A stretch of DNA of 39,522 bases from Prochlorococcus sp. AG-355-O17 (GTDB lineage Bacteria > Cyanobacteriota > Cyanobacteriia > PCC-6307 > Cyanobiaceae): the NCBI GenBank assembly GCA_003280655.1, contig QCEK01000013.1:1-39522 (forward strand), given 5' to 3'. The notes beneath the pieces are model-generated. The model searched no databases. It saw only the letters and a program-made list of their open reading frames with translations, and had not been told where the DNA came from. Position 1 is the stretch's first letter; every line of letters starts with the position of its first letter. Below, piece after piece: positions 1-10,076 of this stretch. A program made the position numbers and the translations under genes.

Positions 1-1
1 A

Positions 2-391
2 TTAAAAAAAATTTTGAAAGCAACAGGATCTAACGATAAAGAAATTAGAACAGTTTTAAATAAAGATTTTGAAGTTCCGATTACTATTGCAAGCAAATTA
101 GTATATTCTGAAATAGGAAATGTTTTTTTAACAAGACTTTCATCTATTATTCACCCACCCAGAGCAACTGATGAAAGGACAGGAATGTTGGCCCTCAGGG
201 CAAGCGTAATTCAAGGAATTAATATCGGAAATGGAAAAATAAATCTTATAAATTTTTTTGAAGGATATCCAACTAAAACTGTAATTTTAGATGTCAGCGC
301 TTTGAGCAAAGTTATGAATAAAGTAGAATCGATTTCAGAATTATTAACCTTTTTCACCAATTCTCCTCTAGAAAAAATCAAAACAAATTAA
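2..391 (+). CDS. DUF1400-like protein, C-terminal part (5' end outside window)
   Basis: The frame is open to the left edge, so this is the end of a longer protein; a TTG at position 14 is probably internal. What is visible is about 130 residues with no membrane segment or catalytic motif. The spacing of the segments around IIHPPRATDERTG, ALRASVI and LINFFEGYPTKTV resembles what I remember of the DUF1400 domain, which in cyanobacteria often precedes an alpha/beta-hydrolase fold and follows a signal peptide. In those proteins a stretch of the type 'P.g..n..alRaal..a...g.itl..vl..yPt..v.vd' is typical. The gene ends 6 bp before thrC and may be co-transcribed with it. The family call is from memory and tentative. 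Whether a hydrolase domain exists cannot be seen here. Confidence 0.55.
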   Translation, partial: LKKILKATGSNDKEIRTVLNKDFEVPITIASKLVYSEIGNVFLTRLSSIIHPPRATDERTGMLALRASVIQGINIGNGKINLINFFEGYPTKTVILDVSALSKVMNKVESISELLTFFTNSPLEKIKTN

Positions 392-397
392 ACAATC

Positions 398-1501
398 ATG
401 GTGTTATTAAATAAAATCAAAAATAAACTGCGTATTAATTACCGAAAAAAAAGATGGCCAGGTCTAATAGAAGCTTATAAACAACATCTGCCAGTTACAA
501 AGAAAACTCCTATTATTTCCCTAAATGAAGGAAATACACCACTAATTCTGAGCGAGTCAATTAGTAACTTAATTGGAAATGGAACAAAAGTTTTTTTAAA
601 ATATGATGGCCTTAATCCAACAGGATCTTTTAAAGATCGTGGTATGACTATGGCGATTAGCAAAGCAAAAGAAGAAGGCCGTGAAGCAGTAATTTGTGCA
701 AGTACTGGAAACACCTCTGCTGCTGCTGCTGCATATGCTTCGAGAGGAGGATTAAAGCCTTATGTTCTAATCCCAGAAGGATTTGTTGCACAAGGAAAGC
801 TTGCGCAAGCATTAATGTATGGCGCCGAGATAATATCTATTAATGGAAACTTTGATAAGGCTCTTGAAATTGTTAGAGATTTATCCTCAGAAAATCCTAT
901 AGAACTTGTTAATTCTGTTAATCCATATCGAATACAAGGACAAAAGACTGCAGCGTTTGAGATAATTGATGATTTAGGTCATGCTCCTGATTGGCTTTGT
1001 ATTCCAATGGGTAATGCAGGAAACATAACTGCTTATTGGATGGGATTTAGAGAATATTCAAAAATAAAAAGAAATTTAAAATTACCAAAAATGATGGGTT
1101 TTCAGTCCGAAGGTTCTGCTCCGTTAGTAAAAAATATAATAGTTAATGATCCAGAAACAATAGCAACTGCAATAAGAATTGGAAATCCTGTAAATAGAGA
1201 AAAAGCAAAAAAAGTAAGAAAGGAGAGTAAAGGGGATTTTCAGTCAGTTACAGATAAAGAAATAGTCAATGCTTATAAAATTCTCGCCAAAGAGGGAGTC
1301 TTTTGTGAACCTGCCAGTGCAGCATCAGTTGCTGGACTGATTAAAAATAAAAATAGAATTCAGAAAGAATCTACTATTGTTTGTGTTCTTACTGGAAATG
1401 GATTGAAAGACCCTGATTGCGCAATAAAAAACAATGATGCAATTTTCAGAAAAAATATTGAACCTTCATTAAAAAATATAACTAAAATCTTAGGATACTA
1501 G
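398..1501 (+). CDS. thrC: Threonine synthase
   Basis: PLP enzyme that converts O-phosphohomoserine to threonine, the last step of threonine synthesis in the cytosol. The protein has 367 residues, the usual size of the short cyanobacterial/plant-like class. The PLP-binding lysine is Lys79 in [11 protein letters not shown]. It is followed by the [14 protein letters not shown] phosphate-loop region (about residues 101-115) and the serine/glycine-rich end [12 protein letters not shown]. The ATG start sits 6 bp after the upstream gene, with no convincing ribosome-binding site, as is usual in this genome. It is the last gene before the origin-like gap. The assignment is firm because the motifs span the whole fold. 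Confidence 0.95.
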   Translation: MVLLNKIKNKLRINYRKKRWPGLIEAYKQHLPVTKKTPIISLNEGNTPLILSESISNLIGNGTKVFLKYDGLNPTGSFKDRGMTMAISKAKEEGREAVICASTGNTSAAAAAYASRGGLKPYVLIPEGFVAQGKLAQALMYGAEIISINGNFDKALEIVRDLSSENPIELVNSVNPYRIQGQKTAAFEIIDDLGHAPDWLCIPMGNAGNITAYWMGFREYSKIKRNLKLPKMMGFQSEGSAPLVKNIIVNDPETIATAIRIGNPVNREKAKKVRKESKGDFQSVTDKEIVNAYKILAKEGVFCEPASAASVAGLIKNKNRIQKESTIVCVLTGNGLKDPDCAIKNNDAIFRKNIEPSLKNITKILGY

Positions 1502-1837
1502 GACCCAAAACAAAAAGTGTCTGTGGAAATCAATTAAAAACAAACATAATTTGTTGAAAAATACATAATAAGTAATCCTGTTTGTTTAATAAATTTTAAT
1601 TTTTCGGATAAAGAAAAAACTACTCAACAAATAAAAAATTTTTTTCACATGTTTTTATGTCCGTAAACTGTTTTGACAAGCTAAATAATTAAAGAATTCC
1701 ACAGTTCCCACAAGAACTACTACTACTAAATTTTTTATTTTTTTATTTAGTTTTATACTAGAAACAAGTAAATAATATATTTATTGAATTTAATTTACGA
1801 AAAAAGTATATTGTATTTGTAAAAGTTCCAAATTCCG
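1502..1837. other. Candidate chromosomal replication origin (oriC)
   Basis: This 336-bp stretch between thrC and dnaN is the longest gene-free stretch in the window. It holds four DnaA-box-like 9-mers compared with TTATCCACA/TTTTCCACA: ATTTCCACA on the minus strand (1522-1530), TTTTTCACA on the plus strand (1641-1649), AATTCCACA (1695-1703) and GTTCCCACA (1704-1712). The first two differ from TTTTCCACA at one position and the last two at two positions. Almost pure A/T tracts around 1728-1757 could serve as the unwinding element. In cyanobacteria the mapped or predicted origin is commonly next to dnaN. No GC-skew calculation was done, so this is an inference from position and motifs. Confidence 0.6.
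1784..1813 (+). promoter_or_regulatory. Putative dnaN promoter
   Basis: A TTGAAT -35-like hexamer (1784-1789) is followed, after 18 bp, by a TATATT -10-like hexamer (1808-1813). This would start transcription roughly 18 nt before the dnaN ATG. A second -10-like TATACT lies at 1754-1759 without a good -35. In such AT-rich DNA these matches arise easily by chance. Confidence 0.35.
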
Positions 1838-2995
1838 ATGGAAATTATTTGTAATCAAAATGAATTAAATAATGCTATACAACTAGTGAGTAAAGCAGTT
1901 GCTTCAAGGCCAACACATCCAATTCTTGCAAATATACTTTTAACAGCTGACGAAGGAACTAATAAAATTAGTATGACAGGCTTTGACCTTAATTTAGGAA
2001 TTCAAACATCTTTTGATGGAACAGTTAAAAATAGTGGAGCTATTACTATACCCTCAAAACTTTTATCCGAAATAGTCAACAAACTACCTAATGAAACTCC
2101 TGTTTCTCTAGAGGTAGACGAGAATTCAGATACTATTCTAATAAAAAGTGATAGAGGCTCTTTTAATCTAAAAGGGATACCCTCTGACGAATATCCTAAT
2201 TTACCATTTGTTGAAAGTGGTACTTCTTTGAATATTGATCCTAGTTCTTTTTTAAAGGCATTAAAATCTACTATTTTTGCCAGTAGTAATGATGATTCAA
2301 AGCAACTCCTCACAGGTGTCAATTTTACCTTCAAACCAAATTATTTAGAATCTGCTTCTACAGATGGCCATAGATTGGCTGTTGCTTTAATTGGTAATGA
2401 AGAACATATTGAAAATAAAGAAAACTTATCTTCAAATGTTGATGATTTATCTGTAACTATCCCAACTAGATCATTAAGAGAAATAGAAAAACTCGTATCT
2501 TTGAGAAGCTCAGAAAATTCAATTAAGCTTTTCTATGACAAAGGACAAGTAGTGTTTATATCTTCTAATCAAATAATTACTACAAGAACTTTAGAAGGTA
2601 CTTATCCTAATTATTCGCAATTAATTCCTGATTCTTTTTCTAAAATTCTAAATTTTAATACAAAAAAATTAATTGATGCATTAGAAAGAATTGCTGTTTT
2701 AGCTGATCAGCAAAGTAGTGTTGTAAAGATTAAATTAGATGATGCAGATTTAGCTTCAATCAGCGCAGATGCTCAAGATATTGGAAATGCAAATGAATCA
2801 ATACCTGTTTCTTATTCTGGAGAAAATTTTGATATTGCATTTAATGTAAGATATCTGTTAGAAGGTTTAAAAGTTATTGCTTCTGAAAATGTACTTTTAA
2901 AGTGTAATATTGCAACTACTCCAGCTGTTTTTGTACCAGAAGATAATCTTAATTCTTTTACTTATTTAGTTATGCCTGTACAGGTTCGTTCTTAA
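1838..2995 (+). CDS. dnaN: DNA polymerase III beta subunit (sliding clamp)
   Basis: Ring-shaped homodimeric clamp that tethers the replicative polymerase to DNA. The 385 residues fit three clamp domains of about 125 residues each. Recognisable elements are the start MEIICNQNELNNAIQ, the first-domain segment SRPTHPILANILL, the STDGHRLA loop (about residue 174), typical of the second domain, EGTYPNYSQLIP in the linker to domain three, and the C-terminal YLVMPVQVR, where the M-P-[VM]-[RQ] end forms part of the partner-binding pocket. Its position beside the origin-like region and its 1-bp gap to the next gene suggest an operon with that gene. Confidence 0.97.
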   Translation: MEIICNQNELNNAIQLVSKAVASRPTHPILANILLTADEGTNKISMTGFDLNLGIQTSFDGTVKNSGAITIPSKLLSEIVNKLPNETPVSLEVDENSDTILIKSDRGSFNLKGIPSDEYPNLPFVESGTSLNIDPSSFLKALKSTIFASSNDDSKQLLTGVNFTFKPNYLESASTDGHRLAVALIGNEEHIENKENLSSNVDDLSVTIPTRSLREIEKLVSLRSSENSIKLFYDKGQVVFISSNQIITTRTLEGTYPNYSQLIPDSFSKILNFNTKKLIDALERIAVLADQQSSVVKIKLDDADLASISADAQDIGNANESIPVSYSGENFDIAFNVRYLLEGLKVIASENVLLKCNIATTPAVFVPEDNLNSFTYLVMPVQVRS

Positions 2996-2996
2996 T

Positions 2997-3704
2997 TTGA
3001 AATTACCTAAAGAAATTTTATTAAGTGAATTACTAAATTATAGTGTTAAGGGTAATATGGTCCTTAATTATGGAAATGGTGAAAATGTTTGGATGCACCC
3101 TCCAGTTCACCGGATTCTAGGATGGTACTCTCGTCCTTCAAATTTTGATCTAAAAAGAAATGTTTGGCGATTAAATCAAATTACTCAGATAATAGATAAT
3201 GAAATTTATGTCAAGGGTGATCCAGCTATTTCGGATCTAGCAACTTTAAATAGGTTCCCAACTTTAATAGAAGCTAATCTTATAAATATAAATGGGTCAA
3301 AGATAGGGGTCATTGCAGATTTTTTATTTGAAATGAAAACGGGGAAAATTAAATATTACTTAGTTTCTAGATCTAATCCTAAGATTCCAGGTTCTAGTAG
3401 ATGGAAATTAACTATTGATAATATCAATGACCAACAACCGGGATTGGTATTTTGTGAAAGTAATTCTTTAGAAGATTTATCTTTAATAAAATCAAGTATT
3501 AAAAATGAATTTATGCAAAAAGGAAAAAAAATATTTGATAGATTTGATGATATGAAAAATATTGCTTCTAATAGATTAGAGGAATGGCTTGAAGAAGATG
3601 AAGATATTAGCCAAAACTTAGATTTTAAACAAAAAAGTTTTTATAATAAAGATAGAACATCTATACCGTTTAGTGAAAAAAAAGAAGATGACCCTTGGAT
3701 ATAA
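2997..3704 (+). CDS. PRC-barrel-like domain protein of unknown function
   Basis: A 235-residue protein starting at a TTG immediately after the dnaN stop (1-bp gap), so it is very probably translated from the same mRNA. The central segment, about residues 90-125 (EANLININGSKIGVIADFLF and the following K-I-K-Y-Y-L-V-S), looks like a PRC-barrel: a small beta-barrel found in RimM and photosynthetic reaction-centre H subunits, often RNA- or protein-binding. The C-terminal quarter is charged and probably disordered, ending in a DDPWI motif. There is no catalytic signature. Prochlorococcus homologues are sometimes labelled RNA-metabolism or methyltransferase-related, which I cannot support from motifs. 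Its conserved location next to dnaN is the main clue. Confidence 0.75.
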   Translation: MKLPKEILLSELLNYSVKGNMVLNYGNGENVWMHPPVHRILGWYSRPSNFDLKRNVWRLNQITQIIDNEIYVKGDPAISDLATLNRFPTLIEANLININGSKIGVIADFLFEMKTGKIKYYLVSRSNPKIPGSSRWKLTIDNINDQQPGLVFCESNSLEDLSLIKSSIKNEFMQKGKKIFDRFDDMKNIASNRLEEWLEEDEDISQNLDFKQKSFYNKDRTSIPFSEKKEDDPWI

Positions 3705-3707
3705 ATA

Positions 3708-6053
3708 ATGATAAATCAAGAAAATAATGATCTATATGATCTTAATGAAGCACTACAAGTTGAAAATTTAACACTTAATGATTACGAAGAAATTTGCAAA
3801 AGATTGAAGAGAAAACCTAATAGAACGGAATTAGGTATGTTTGGCGTTATGTGGTCCGAACATTGTTGTTATAGAAATTCAAAACCTTTATTATCTAAGT
3901 TTCCCACTAAAGGTAAAAATGTTTTAGTTGGACCTGGAGAAAATGCTGGCGTTATTGATGTTGGAAATAATCAAAAACTTGTTTTTAAAATAGAAAGTCA
4001 TAATCATCCTTCCGCTATTGAACCTTTTCAAGGCGCAGCAACAGGTGTTGGAGGAATTTTAAGAGATATATTTACAATGGGTGCAAGGCCAATTGCAGTC
4101 TTGAATTCATTGAGATTCGGCAACCTTGATAAATCATCAAATGTTGATTTACTACGAGGAGTTGTATCCGGTATTGCACACTATGGAAATTGTGTAGGTG
4201 TTCCGACTGTTGGAGGTGAAATTGACTTCGATGATAGTTACTCTGGAAATCCTCTTGTGAATGTTATGGCTTTAGGACTTTTAGAGACTGAGGAAATCGT
4301 TTGTTCTGGAGCTAAAAATGTAGGATCACCAGTTTTATATGTTGGTAATACAACTGGCAGAGATGGTGTTGGTGGGGCTAGTTTTGCTAGTTCAGAATTA
4401 ACTATAACTTCATTGGATGATAGACCTGCAGTTCAGGTAGGTGATCCATTTGTTGAGAAAAGTCTTATTGAAGCTTGTTTGGATGCTTTTAAGACAGGGG
4501 ATGTAATTGCAGCTCAAGATATGGGTGCTGCAGGTTTAACATGTAGTAGTGCAGAAATGGCCGCAAATGGAAATTTAGGGATATCTATTGATTTAGATTT
4601 GGTCCCTTCTAGAGAAGATGATATGTCCTCATACCAATATTTACTATCTGAATCGCAAGAAAGAATGTTGTTTGTCGTCAAAGAAGAAAAAATTAGTGAT
4701 CTTATTGAAAAATTTAATAAATGGGGATTATATGCCAGCGTTATTGGTGAAGTGATAGGAACTAATGAGGTAATTATTTCTCATAAAGGTAAAATTGTGG
4801 CCCAAATACCTACTTCTGCCTTATCTGATGATACTCCTGTAAATTTTCACAATGTGATGAATAATCCACCCGATGATCTTTTAAATAAATGGGAATGGAA
4901 AGAAAATGATTTACCAGAAATACATGAGCAAAAAATATTTTCATTAAAGGATAATAAGAATTTTTCTTTTTCAGAAATAATTTTAAAACTACTCTCTAAT
5001 CCATCAATAGCTTCTAAACGATGGATTTATAAACAATATGACTCTCAAGTACAAGCAAATACAGTATTTACACCTGGAAAATCAGACGCAGCTGTAGTAA
5101 GACTAAGGGAACAAAATAAAAAATATAAAAGTAAAAGTAAAGTATTTTCTGGTGTCGCTGCTTCAGTTGATTGCAATAGTAGATGGGTTGCGCTTGATCC
5201 TTTTAGAGGATCTATAGCTGCAGTTGCAGAGTCCGCTAGAAATGTTAGTTGTGTTGGTGCTGAACCAGTAGCAATTACAAATAATTTAAATTTTTCTTCC
5301 CCTGAGAATGAAATAGGATACTGGCAACTTTCATCCTCATGTAATGGAATTGCTGAAGCCTGTAAAGCTTTAGAAACTCCTGTCACAGGAGGTAATGTAT
5401 CACTATATAATGAATCTAAATATAAAGATAATCTAATTTCGCCTATAAATCCTACTCCAGTTATTGGAATGGTTGGAAGGATAGATAATGTCGAAAAAGC
5501 TATAAGTAGTGAATGGAAAAATATTGAAGATCAAATCTGGTTAATTGGTTCTTCCAAATCAGAGATAAAAATTGCAGCTAGTTCTTATCTGGAATATTTT
5601 CATGGAGAAATTACAGGTCGGCCTCCAAAAATAGATTTGTTGGATGAAAAGTTTTGCCAGAGTTTTTTAAGAAATGCGATTTTAAACAGTCTTGTAGTTT
5701 CTTCTCATGATATAAGCGACGGAGGTTTAGCCATAGCCTTAGCAGAGTCCTGTATTTTGTCTGAAAAGGGTGCAACTATAGAATTAGAGAAAGATCTAAA
5801 AAGAGTTGATAATTTATTATTTGCAGAAGGAGGTTCTAGAATAATTTTTTCAATTAATAAAATAAAACAAAATGAATGGTTTAATTATTTAAAACAAAAT
5901 CAAATAAATTTCCCATCAAGTGTTTATGTAAAAAAAATAGGATACGTATCTAGTGATACGCTTAAGATAAAAATCAACGAAAAAAATATTTGCAATATTA
6001 GGGTTGAGGAATTAACCGAAAAATTTAATAATAGTATTTCAGATTACTTTTAA
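3708..6053 (+). CDS. purL: Phosphoribosylformylglycinamidine synthase subunit PurL
   Basis: Synthetase subunit of FGAM synthase, step four of purine synthesis: FGAR plus glutamine-derived ammonia plus ATP gives FGAM. At 781 residues this is the short PurL that works with separate PurQ (glutaminase) and PurS, unlike the fused enzyme of about 1300 residues in Escherichia. The ATP/metal-binding segment [20 protein letters not shown] starts at residue 96. Later come [13 protein letters not shown] and a second-half pseudo-repeat, including [13 protein letters not shown] and [18 protein letters not shown]. PurQ and PurS are not in this window. The ATG start is 3 bp after the preceding gene, and purF follows after 47 bp, giving a dnaN-purL-purF run on one strand. 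Confidence 0.97.
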   Translation: MINQENNDLYDLNEALQVENLTLNDYEEICKRLKRKPNRTELGMFGVMWSEHCCYRNSKPLLSKFPTKGKNVLVGPGENAGVIDVGNNQKLVFKIESHNHPSAIEPFQGAATGVGGILRDIFTMGARPIAVLNSLRFGNLDKSSNVDLLRGVVSGIAHYGNCVGVPTVGGEIDFDDSYSGNPLVNVMALGLLETEEIVCSGAKNVGSPVLYVGNTTGRDGVGGASFASSELTITSLDDRPAVQVGDPFVEKSLIEACLDAFKTGDVIAAQDMGAAGLTCSSAEMAANGNLGISIDLDLVPSREDDMSSYQYLLSESQERMLFVVKEEKISDLIEKFNKWGLYASVIGEVIGTNEVIISHKGKIVAQIPTSALSDDTPVNFHNVMNNPPDDLLNKWEWKENDLPEIHEQKIFSLKDNKNFSFSEIILKLLSNPSIASKRWIYKQYDSQVQANTVFTPGKSDAAVVRLREQNKKYKSKSKVFSGVAASVDCNSRWVALDPFRGSIAAVAESARNVSCVGAEPVAITNNLNFSSPENEIGYWQLSSSCNGIAEACKALETPVTGGNVSLYNESKYKDNLISPINPTPVIGMVGRIDNVEKAISSEWKNIEDQIWLIGSSKSEIKIAASSYLEYFHGEITGRPPKIDLLDEKFCQSFLRNAILNSLVVSSHDISDGGLAIALAESCILSEKGATIELEKDLKRVDNLLFAEGGSRIIFSINKIKQNEWFNYLKQNQINFPSSVYVKKIGYVSSDTLKIKINEKNICNIRVEELTEKFNNSISDYF

Positions 6054-6100
6054 ATATGAAAAACATTTCTCGACTATTAATTATTTTAAGATATTAAGTT

Positions 6101-7561
6101 ATGTGCGGAATAGTTGGAATCGTTTCTTCAAATGATGTAAATCAACAAATTTACGATAGTCTTTTGCTTTTGCAGCATAGAGGTCAAGATTCAACAGGTA
6201 TAGCAACAATGGAAAATACCTTTTTTCATATACATAAGGTTAAAGGTCAAGTTAATACTGCTTATAGAACTAGAGATATGAGGAATTTAATTGGTAAAAT
6301 TGGATTGGGTCATGTTAGGTATGCAACAAAGGGATCAGCAGAAAGTGTAGAAGAAGCACAGCCTTTTTATGTTAATGCTCCTTATGGAATTGTTTTGATA
6401 CATAATGGAAATTTGACTAATACAAGAGATTTAGAAAAACAGTTATTTAATGTTGACAAGCGGCATACAAATTCTTCAAGTGATACTGAAATGTTGTTAA
6501 ATGTATTTGCGACAGAATTACAAGAACAAATTCATAATCAAGAATTAGAACCTGATATTATTTTTAATGCGGTCAAATCTTTACATAAAAGAATTCAGGG
6601 ATCATATGCTTCAATCGCGTTAATTTCAGGACATGGTTTATTAGCATTTAGAGACCCTTTTGGTATTAGGCCTTTAGTCATAGGAAAAAGACTTTCATTA
6701 ACCACAAAAAAAGAAGAATGGATGGTTGCAAGCGAATCTTTAGTACTTGAGAATAATGATTATGAAGTAGTGAGAGATGTAGATCCAGGAGAAGCTGTTT
6801 TTATAAATCTTGATGGGGAGTTTTTCTCTAAGCAATGTTCTGAAAATCCAATGTTATTTCCCTGTGCTTTTGAATATGTTTACTTAGCTAGGCCAGATTC
6901 AATTATGAATGGAATTTCCGTCTATAAAGCTCGTTTAAAGATGGGAGATTATTTAGCAGAAACAATAAAAGAAACAATCAATTCTGGAGATATTGATGTA
7001 GTTATGCCTATTCCTGATTCTTCTCGACCTGCGGCAATGCAAGTTGCAAGACAGTTAGGCATAGAATATAGGGAAGGTTTTTTTAAAAATAGATATGTTG
7101 GCAGAACATTTATAATGCCTGGTCAACAGAAACGTAAGAAATCTGTAAGGCAAAAATTAAATGCCATGAGTGCAGAGTTTAAAAATAAAAATGTATTAAT
7201 TGTTGATGACTCGATAGTAAGAGGTACTACTTCAAAAGAAATTGTCCAGATGGCTAAACATGCAGGAGCAAATAAAGTTTTTTTTTCATCAGCAGCTCCT
7301 CCTGTTCGTTATCCTCACGTTTATGGAATAAATATGCCTAATAGAGATGAATTAATAGCTCATAATAGGACAATAAGTGAAATCGCCGATAAACTTGAAA
7401 TTAATAGCCTTGTTTATCAAAGTGTTGAAAGTTTGCGTAAATCTATAATTGGTGATTCTTCTATAAAAGGTTTAGAGATGAGTTGTTTTACTGGTGATTA
7501 TGTAACTGGAACAGTAAATCAAGAATACTTAAATTGGGTTGAAAATGAATATAAATCTTAG
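6101..7561 (+). CDS. purF: Amidophosphoribosyltransferase, Escherichia-type
   Basis: First enzyme of purine synthesis: PRPP plus glutamine gives 5-phosphoribosylamine. It starts MCGIVGIV, so the glutaminase nucleophile Cys2 is exposed by removing Met alone and there is no propeptide. The PRPP-binding loop [13 protein letters not shown] is near residue 365. The protein resembles Escherichia PurF as I recall it, especially around [25 protein letters not shown] and ELIAHNR. The Bacillus-type [4Fe-4S] ligand positions are not all met: His stands in the YPxxYG segment where Bacillus has Cys, and the C-terminal site reads [12 protein letters not shown] with one Cys instead of CxxC. An iron-sulfur cluster is therefore unlikely. 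The 3' end overlaps the convergent gyrA-like gene by 4 bp. Confidence 0.96.
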   Translation: MCGIVGIVSSNDVNQQIYDSLLLLQHRGQDSTGIATMENTFFHIHKVKGQVNTAYRTRDMRNLIGKIGLGHVRYATKGSAESVEEAQPFYVNAPYGIVLIHNGNLTNTRDLEKQLFNVDKRHTNSSSDTEMLLNVFATELQEQIHNQELEPDIIFNAVKSLHKRIQGSYASIALISGHGLLAFRDPFGIRPLVIGKRLSLTTKKEEWMVASESLVLENNDYEVVRDVDPGEAVFINLDGEFFSKQCSENPMLFPCAFEYVYLARPDSIMNGISVYKARLKMGDYLAETIKETINSGDIDVVMPIPDSSRPAAMQVARQLGIEYREGFFKNRYVGRTFIMPGQQKRKKSVRQKLNAMSAEFKNKNVLIVDDSIVRGTTSKEIVQMAKHAGANKVFFSSAAPPVRYPHVYGINMPNRDELIAHNRTISEIADKLEINSLVYQSVESLRKSIIGDSSIKGLEMSCFTGDYVTGTVNQEYLNWVENEYKS

Positions 7562-9999
7562 TCGAGAAAGTTTTCAAGTCGGAAACAATTTTCAAGGTAT
7601 TCGTCATTATCTAATTTTAAAAAATCAATTATAAAGTTTGATTTATTGGATTTGAAATTTAATTTATTTAAGTTTAATCTTGCAGATTTATTTTTATTAG
7701 TTTCAATATCAAGGTAATGGTTACTTGCCATTATTTTGAGGAAGTAATCTTTTTTAAGTTGGGATTTTTCATTCAAATATCCCAAACTGAATTCATTTGA
7801 GCAGTAAATTTGATTACTATTTATGCAAAAGATTTTTCCTTGTTTAGATATTAAAAAAATATTTTCTCCATCATGAAATGTACAACAAGAAACGATTTTT
7901 TCAGTTGGTAAAAGTTTTACAATTATGAATCCTTGAGATTGTTTAGAAGTTGGCGTTAAAAATTTATTTGATAAATTAAATTTAAAAATTCTTCCTATCG
8001 AGGTTAATATTATTAAATCTTTGCTTTCATTAGAAATAAAAGAATCAATTGTTTTTAAATTATTTTTTAATTTTGTAATAGTGAAAGATCTATTGCTTTT
8101 AATCATATCTTCATCAAATAAAACTTTTTTAAATCTTCCATCTGAATTTAATATGCATAAATAATTTCTAGTTTCTTTTTTAATTGAATGAAAATTTATT
8201 ATTTCATTAGGATGAATATTTCCAAGAATTTTATTATCTAATTTATAGTCTTTATTAATACTTGATTCCCAATCAATATTAAATACTTTTCCCGTATTTG
8301 TTATTCCAATTAATTTTATATTTTTTTCAATATTGCATATAAATTTTAGAATATTTTTATTATCTATAATTTTATTTGCAACCTCAAATGATTTTTTGTA
8401 ATTTCCTAAAATCATCCTTTTTAAATAAAATCTATTATCTATAAATATTTTTGTTTTTTTATTTATAAGGTCTTCTAATATCTGATTATTAAGCGTTTCT
8501 AATTCTTCATTTTGATTTATATTTTTAATTATTTTCGTTTTACGTATAACATTGTATTTTTTCTTTAATATTAATAATTCTTCCATGAGTAATTTAAGTA
8601 ATAATTCTCTTTCGTTCAATAATTGTTGAAAATAATTCTTTTTTTCTTCTAAATTTTTTATATCATTATCAATTTGATTTTTTTCTAGATTTGTTAATTT
8701 TTTTAGCGGCATATCCAAAACTGAATTTGCCTGTTTTTCACTTAATAAAAAATTTTTTACTAATTTTGATCTAGCTTGCTCAGAATTTTCTGATTCTTCA
8801 ATAAATGCGATAACTTTTTTTATGTTTTTTGTGGCTTTAGATAAACCTTCTGCTATTTCCAGTTTATCAAGGGTGTTTTTTAGAAAATAAAAAGTTCTTT
8901 TTCTAATTGTTTCTTCTCTAAATTCAAGAAAATAATTAAGATATTTTTTCAGATTTAGTTGTACAGGCTTGCCTTTAATTAAAGCTAAGAATATTGCGCC
9001 AAAGTTTGTTTGGAGAGTTGTTTTTTTATATAAATTAGAAATAACAAGTTCAGAATTAGAATCTTTTTTTAGTTCTATTACAATTCTCATTCCATCTCTG
9101 TCGCTCTCATCCCTAATATCAGAAATGCCAATAATCTTGCCTGAATTAACAAGTTCTGCGAGCTTTTCAATCCAACCTGCTTTATTAATTTGGTAAGGAA
9201 GTTCAGTAATGATTATTGCATTCTTTTTATGTTTACCTTTACCTAAATTTACTTCTTCCGTATTGACAACTCCTCTTATCGTTATAGATCCTTTTCCAGT
9301 TTGATAAAGTTCTTCTATTGCACGACTATAAATTAATTCTCCGCCTGTAGGAAAATCAGGTCCTTTGATAATGTTAGAAAGTTTTTTATCGCTAATATCT
9401 TTATTTTTAACTAAGGCAACTAAGCCATCTACAATTTCGCCTAGATTGTGAGGCGGAATATTTGTTGCCATGCCAACAGCAATACCCGATGAGCCATTCA
9501 ACAATAAAAATGGAAGTTGGGCTGGAAGAACATCTGGTTCTTTTTGAGAACCGTCAAAGTTATTCGAAAAGTTTACTGTTTCTGATGCAATTTCTTCAAG
9601 AAATCCTTTATGAGCTATTGGAGCTAATCTAGTCTCTGTATACCTCATTGCTGCTGGCGGATCATTATCCACAGATCCAAAATTCCCATGGCCGTCAAGA
9701 GTAGGATATTTAGTTGAGAAATTTTGTACTAGCTTTACTAATGCATCGTAAACTGCTTGATCTCCATGAGGATGGTATTTTCCAAGAACATCTCCAACAA
9801 CTCTTGCACACTTCCTAAATGGTTTGTCAGGCGTTAAACCTAATTCGTGCATCGCAAATATGATTCTTCTTTGTACAGGCTTAAGACCATCTCTTGCATC
9901 AGGCAATGCACGTCCAACTATGACGCTCATCGCATACTCCAAATAAGAACGTTGCATTTCTTCTTGAAGCGAGATGGAAGTGAAGTTTTTCTTATCCAT
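7558..9999 (-). CDS. Type IIA topoisomerase subunit A, GyrA/ParC-like, without clear GyrA box
   Basis: DNA-breaking and rejoining subunit of a gyrase or topoisomerase IV, working with a GyrB/ParE ATPase not encoded here. It has 813 residues. The winged-helix breakage core is well conserved: [24 protein letters not shown], and the active-site Tyr120 in [10 protein letters not shown] long coiled coil rich in Lys, Asn and Glu follows (about residues 330-500). The C-terminal beta-pinwheel region is strongly diverged and Asn/Lys-rich. Around residue 630, where gyrases have QRRGGKG, the sequence reads [15 protein letters not shown]. Loss of that box fits a topoisomerase IV-type or wrapping-deficient subunit. 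It may be annotated gyrA or parC elsewhere; I leave the symbol open. It is the last gene of a minus-strand run. Confidence 0.88.
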   Translation of the reverse strand: MDKKNFTSISLQEEMQRSYLEYAMSVIVGRALPDARDGLKPVQRRIIFAMHELGLTPDKPFRKCARVVGDVLGKYHPHGDQAVYDALVKLVQNFSTKYPTLDGHGNFGSVDNDPPAAMRYTETRLAPIAHKGFLEEIASETVNFSNNFDGSQKEPDVLPAQLPFLLLNGSSGIAVGMATNIPPHNLGEIVDGLVALVKNKDISDKKLSNIIKGPDFPTGGELIYSRAIEELYQTGKGSITIRGVVNTEEVNLGKGKHKKNAIIITELPYQINKAGWIEKLAELVNSGKIIGISDIRDESDRDGMRIVIELKKDSNSELVISNLYKKTTLQTNFGAIFLALIKGKPVQLNLKKYLNYFLEFREETIRKRTFYFLKNTLDKLEIAEGLSKATKNIKKVIAFIEESENSEQARSKLVKNFLLSEKQANSVLDMPLKKLTNLEKNQIDNDIKNLEEKKNYFQQLLNERELLLKLLMEELLILKKKYNVIRKTKIIKNINQNEELETLNNQILEDLINKKTKIFIDNRFYLKRMILGNYKKSFEVANKIIDNKNILKFICNIEKNIKLIGITNTGKVFNIDWESSINKDYKLDNKILGNIHPNEIINFHSIKKETRNYLCILNSDGRFKKVLFDEDMIKSNRSFTITKLKNNLKTIDSFISNESKDLIILTSIGRIFKFNLSNKFLTPTSKQSQGFIIVKLLPTEKIVSCCTFHDGENIFLISKQGKIFCINSNQIYCSNEFSLGYLNEKSQLKKDYFLKIMASNHYLDIETNKNKSARLNLNKLNFKSNKSNFIIDFLKLDNDEYLENCFRLENFLD

Positions 10000-10046
10000 T
10001 AGAGCTCAAAATTGAATAATTATTAATTAACTAAATTAAGACTAAT

Positions 10047-10066
10047 AGGTAAAAGAATATTTACCA
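10047..10066 (-). promoter_or_regulatory. Inverted repeat upstream of the gyrA/parC-like gene
   Basis: GGTAAA and TTTACC form a 6-bp inverted repeat around a 6-nt loop (10048-10065), in the 77-bp gap between the TPR gene stop and the topoisomerase start. There is no T-run after it on either strand, so it is not a standard terminator. It could be an mRNA hairpin or a protein site, or chance in AT-rich sequence. Confidence 0.25.
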
Positions 10067-10076
10067 GTATTGAACA

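Noticed and set aside
1673-1678. Perfect TTGACA -35 hexamer in the origin gap as a promoter
   Set aside because: No -10-like hexamer at 16-18 bp spacing (the bases there read ATTCCA-like), and no gene begins just downstream.
5045-5386. 113-codon minus-strand frame within purL
   Set aside because: It lies wholly in the conserved purL coding sequence, with no motif and no neighbouring partner; a shadow frame.
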